A stretch of DNA of 44,642 nt, from NCBI GenBank assembly GCA_947504275.1, contig CANNHA010000006.1, positions 1-44,642 on the forward strand. The letters are read 5' to 3'. Shown here piece by piece: positions 42,339 through 44,642 of this stretch (position 1 is the first letter of the stretch; the number at the start of each line of letters is the position of its first letter). The position numbers and the translations under genes are program-made. This DNA comes from Flavobacteriales bacterium. GTDB taxonomy: Bacteria > Bacteroidota > Bacteroidia > Flavobacteriales_D > Sanyastnellaceae. The notes under the pieces were generated by a model. It did not search any database and was not told the DNA's origin. It worked only from the letters and a program-made list of their open reading frames with translations.

Positions 42339-43046
42339 GTGAAAAATCCATTGGTCATTATACCTACTTACAACGAAAAAGAAAACGTTGTAAACATGAT
42401 TCAAACCGTCATGAATTTGTCGATGGCGTTTGATATTTTGTTTGTGGATGATGGTTCGCCTGATGGAACCGCACAATTGATACAAGAACAACAATCTCAT
42501 TTTCCCAATAGAATTCACTTGCTCCAACGGATGGGTAAGTTGGGCTTGGGAACGGCCTATATCGCAGGATTCCGATGGGCCATTGCTGAAAAATATGATT
42601 TCATCTGTGAGATGGATTGCGATTTCTCTCATACTCCACAAGATTTGGTTAGACTGGTTGAAGCCTGTCATCAAGGAGCTGACATGAGTGTAGGTTCTCG
42701 GTATACCAGAGGCGGAGGCGTAGTGGATTGGCCTTTGAAAAGAAGGGTGATGAGCAGAGGAGCTGGAGTCTACGTCAATTTGGTCTTGGGACTAGGTGTG
42801 AAAGATGCTACTGCAGGTTTTGTTTGTTACAAAAGACAAGTTCTTGAATCACTTGATCTGAGTGGTATCCGATTTATTGGATATGCTTTTCAAATTGAAA
42901 TGAAATACAAAACCAAGCGCAAAGGATTCACCATCAAGGAAGTTCCGATAGTCTTCAAAGACCGCATCTTGGGAAAAAGTAAAATGAGTCTAAATATTTT
43001 CAATGAAGCCTTTATTGGTGTTCTGAAAATGCGTTTTAACGGTTAA
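42339..43046 (+). CDS. Polyprenol monophosphomannose synthase-like glycosyltransferase
   Basis: This 235-residue GT2-family enzyme starts at GTG 42339. PLVIIPTYNEKENV, FVDDGSPDGT (35-44), GLGTAYIAGFRWA and EMDCDFSH are the DPM1-type motifs. FKDRILGKSKMS near the C-terminus is also shared with dolichol/polyprenol phosphate mannosyltransferases. It likely makes a polyprenyl-phosphate hexose donor for envelope glycosylation. There is no C-terminal membrane domain. Dihydroorotase starts one base after the stop, an order seen in many Flavobacteriales. The exact sugar is unproven. Confidence 0.92.
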   Translation: MKNPLVIIPTYNEKENVVNMIQTVMNLSMAFDILFVDDGSPDGTAQLIQEQQSHFPNRIHLLQRMGKLGLGTAYIAGFRWAIAEKYDFICEMDCDFSHTPQDLVRLVEACHQGADMSVGSRYTRGGGVVDWPLKRRVMSRGAGVYVNLVLGLGVKDATAGFVCYKRQVLESLDLSGIRFIGYAFQIEMKYKTKRKGFTIKEVPIVFKDRILGKSKMSLNIFNEAFIGVLKMRFNG

Positions 43047-43047
43047 A

Positions 43048-44385
43048 ATGAAAACATTACTCAAAAATATCACTGTTGTCAATGAAGGCAACATGGTGTT
43101 GGCTGATGTGATTTTGGAAAATGAAATCATCGCTGACATTTGTCCTGCCAATAGCATTTCCAACGAGCAATTTTCAAATGTGATTGATGGCAACGGAAAA
43201 CACCTATTGCCCGGTTTGATAGACGATCAAGTTCATTTCAGAGAACCCGGCTTGACGCACAAAGGAGAAATTTATACCGAAGCCAAAGCCGCAGTAGCCG
43301 GGGGAATCACCAGCTATATGGAAATGCCCAATACAATCCCCAATACCGTCACTTTTGAGGAATTGGAAAAGAAGTACCAAAGGGCAGCTGAGGTATCATT
43401 GGCCAACTACTCATTTTATATGGGCGCCACGCAGACCAACGCGCATCTGATGGGTGACATTGACATTAAAAATGTTTGCGGCGTAAAAATATTCATGGGT
43501 TCGTCTACAGGAAATATGTTGGTGGACAATGAGGAAAGCCTGAACGCCATTTTCAAAAATGCAAAGACATTGATTGCAACGCATTGTGAAGATGACAAAA
43601 TGATTGCTGACAACTTAGAACGCATACAGAGACTTTATCCCGCAGGCATTCCCGTGGAGCAGCACCCCATTATTCGCGATGCTGAGGCATGCTATGCATC
43701 CTCGTCCAAAGCCATCGCTTTGGCCAAAAACCATGATGCGCAATTGCATATACTGCATATCAGCACCGCCAAGGAAATTGACTTATTTACCAATGAAGAT
43801 TTAAAAAACAAACGAATTACCGCTGAGGCCTGTGTTCACCATCTTTGGTTCAGTGATGCAGACTATGCAACATTGGGAAGCAGAATAAAATGGAATCCAG
43901 CTGTAAAGAGTGCAAACGATCGTGCAGCCATTCGTCAAGCATTAAAAGATGGCTTCATTGATGTGTTAGCGACAGATCATGCGCCGCATACCATGGAAGA
44001 AAAAGCCAATGCTTACGGTTCTTGTCCCAGTGGTGGGCCTTTGGTGCAACATGCCCTTCCCGCATTATTGGAGATGTGCCATCAAGGAATTTTCAGTCTA
44101 ACTGAAGTGGTTCAGAAGGCAAGTCACAATGTTGCTCTTTTGTACAATATCGCACACCGCGGATTTATTAGAAAAGGATATCAGGCTGATTTGGTCATGG
44201 TTGATCTCAACGCCACCTGGTTGGCTACAGATGAAAACAGTTTATACAAATGTCAGTGGACGCCATTTCACAATACCCTATTCCACAACAAAGTGGAACG
44301 CACATGGGTCAATGGTAGATGCGTATACAACAATGGTCAATTTGATGAACAAGTAAAAGGTCAACAACTCACTTTCCAGCGATGA
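43048..44385 (+). CDS. pyrC: Dihydroorotase, variant QxH metal motif
   Basis: This is a 445-residue amidohydrolase of the pyrimidine pathway, which interconverts carbamoyl-aspartate and dihydroorotate. LLPGLIDDQVHFREPGLTHK holds the metal motif, but the first His of HxH is Gln61, leaving His63. Lys147 (GVKIFMGSSTG) is the expected carboxylated lysine. His179 (ATHCED), the His in LHILHIST and the Asp in ATDHAPH are present. The DDQVHFREPG form is, as far as I recall, usual in Bacteroidota. A bifunctional or hydantoinase-like role is less likely. It overlaps the following lipoprotein gene by four bases (ATGA). Confidence 0.93.
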   Translation: MKTLLKNITVVNEGNMVLADVILENEIIADICPANSISNEQFSNVIDGNGKHLLPGLIDDQVHFREPGLTHKGEIYTEAKAAVAGGITSYMEMPNTIPNTVTFEELEKKYQRAAEVSLANYSFYMGATQTNAHLMGDIDIKNVCGVKIFMGSSTGNMLVDNEESLNAIFKNAKTLIATHCEDDKMIADNLERIQRLYPAGIPVEQHPIIRDAEACYASSSKAIALAKNHDAQLHILHISTAKEIDLFTNEDLKNKRITAEACVHHLWFSDADYATLGSRIKWNPAVKSANDRAAIRQALKDGFIDVLATDHAPHTMEEKANAYGSCPSGGPLVQHALPALLEMCHQGIFSLTEVVQKASHNVALLYNIAHRGFIRKGYQADLVMVDLNATWLATDENSLYKCQWTPFHNTLFHNKVERTWVNGRCVYNNGQFDEQVKGQQLTFQR

Positions 44386-44642
44386 AAGCCATTTGTATTT
44401 TTTTGATTTCCTTCTTTTGCGTGGCTTGCAGCAATGAGCCCAGTCAGGAAAAAGCCAAAATGAATATCAAACAAACAGCAGAAGTGATGCTAGAACTAAG
44501 ATTGGCCAATGCTGCATACAACCTTTACCACAATCAATTGGAAGAGAAAGACAGGGATTGGACTCCTTACCAAGCAGAAATATTCCAACGGCTTAAAGTA
44601 CAACCTGAAGATTTTTCATCTTCCTTAAAAATTCACTCGCAA
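44382..44642 (+). CDS. Small lipoprotein, DUF4296-like, 5' part
   Basis: ATG 44382 lies within the dihydroorotase stop (ATGA). The 87 residues present begin MKAICIFLISFFCVAC, a lipoprotein signal with Cys16 modified. The rest (EVMLELRLANAAYNLY, DWTPYQAEIFQRL) resembles DUF4296, a small helical lipoprotein family that often follows dihydroorotase in Bacteroidota. The frame runs off the window, so the 3' end is missing. The function is unknown. Confidence 0.82.
   Translation, partial: MKAICIFLISFFCVACSNEPSQEKAKMNIKQTAEVMLELRLANAAYNLYHNQLEEKDRDWTPYQAEIFQRLKVQPEDFSSSLKIHSQ

Overview
This window is a 44.6-kb stretch of a Bacteroidota chromosome, most likely a member of Flavobacteriales or a close relative. 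The evidence is family content and local gene order: a PorX-type response regulator with a PglZ domain beside tsaE, a DUF4292 lipoprotein beside an EnvC-like protein, an IPExxxVDY protein beside pyruvate kinase, a polyprenol glycosyltransferase followed by dihydroorotase and a small lipoprotein, and many lipoproteins with short F/L-x-S-C lipoboxes. Several intergenic regions also carry the Bacteroidota promoter pattern (TTTG or TTG, 18-20 bases, then TAnnTTTG). The gene set is mostly housekeeping. I see no rRNA, tRNA, CRISPR array, transposase or phage gene.

Layout. Positions 1-806 hold the end of scoA and all of scoB, closed by a small hairpin. Positions 854-5186 hold two overlapping secreted amidohydrolase-family genes. 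Positions 5288-10197 form a tightly coupled cluster: sugar nucleotidyltransferase, TPR lipoprotein, DUF4292 lipoprotein and EnvC-like activator. This cluster looks like envelope or lipoprotein biology. From 10184 to 13602 there are short convergent units: an ACC-deaminase-like PLP enzyme, DUF5522, DUF4286, a four-helix membrane protein with a cytochrome c lipoprotein, and hflX. Positions 13600-16680 run leftward: manC alone, then porX with tsaE.

The least ordinary part is 16.7-25.5 kb. It contains an AT-rich orphan gene for a 777-residue polytopic membrane protein ending in a C4 zinc-finger-like motif, flanked by two gene-free stretches. It also contains an HD-domain phosphohydrolase gene, a degenerate palindromic intergenic repeat, an EGF/C2-like lipoprotein with a terminator-shaped hairpin just upstream of it, a small HTH regulator preceded by two inverted repeats, and a pair of lipoproteins that share an N-terminal domain, the longer of which ends in a SPOR-like module.

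From 25.5 to 37.6 kb the genes run leftward: lspA, a histone-H1-like tail fused to a DksA-like module, ileS with the GxHH signature, pyk with the IPExxxVDY gene, an S66 peptidase, metG, an EEP-fold lipoprotein and asd. From 37.6 kb to the end the genes run rightward: a lamin-tail-domain secreted protein, a NodB deacetylase, rsmA, fbp, a DPM1-like glycosyltransferase, dihydroorotase, and the start of a small lipoprotein.

The window contains no obvious complete new defence or mobile system. The best candidates for undescribed biology are the 777-residue membrane and zinc-finger protein, the paired lipoproteins with the neighbouring HTH regulator, and the possible small RNA between them. All functional statements rest on reading motifs by eye; no database search was run.
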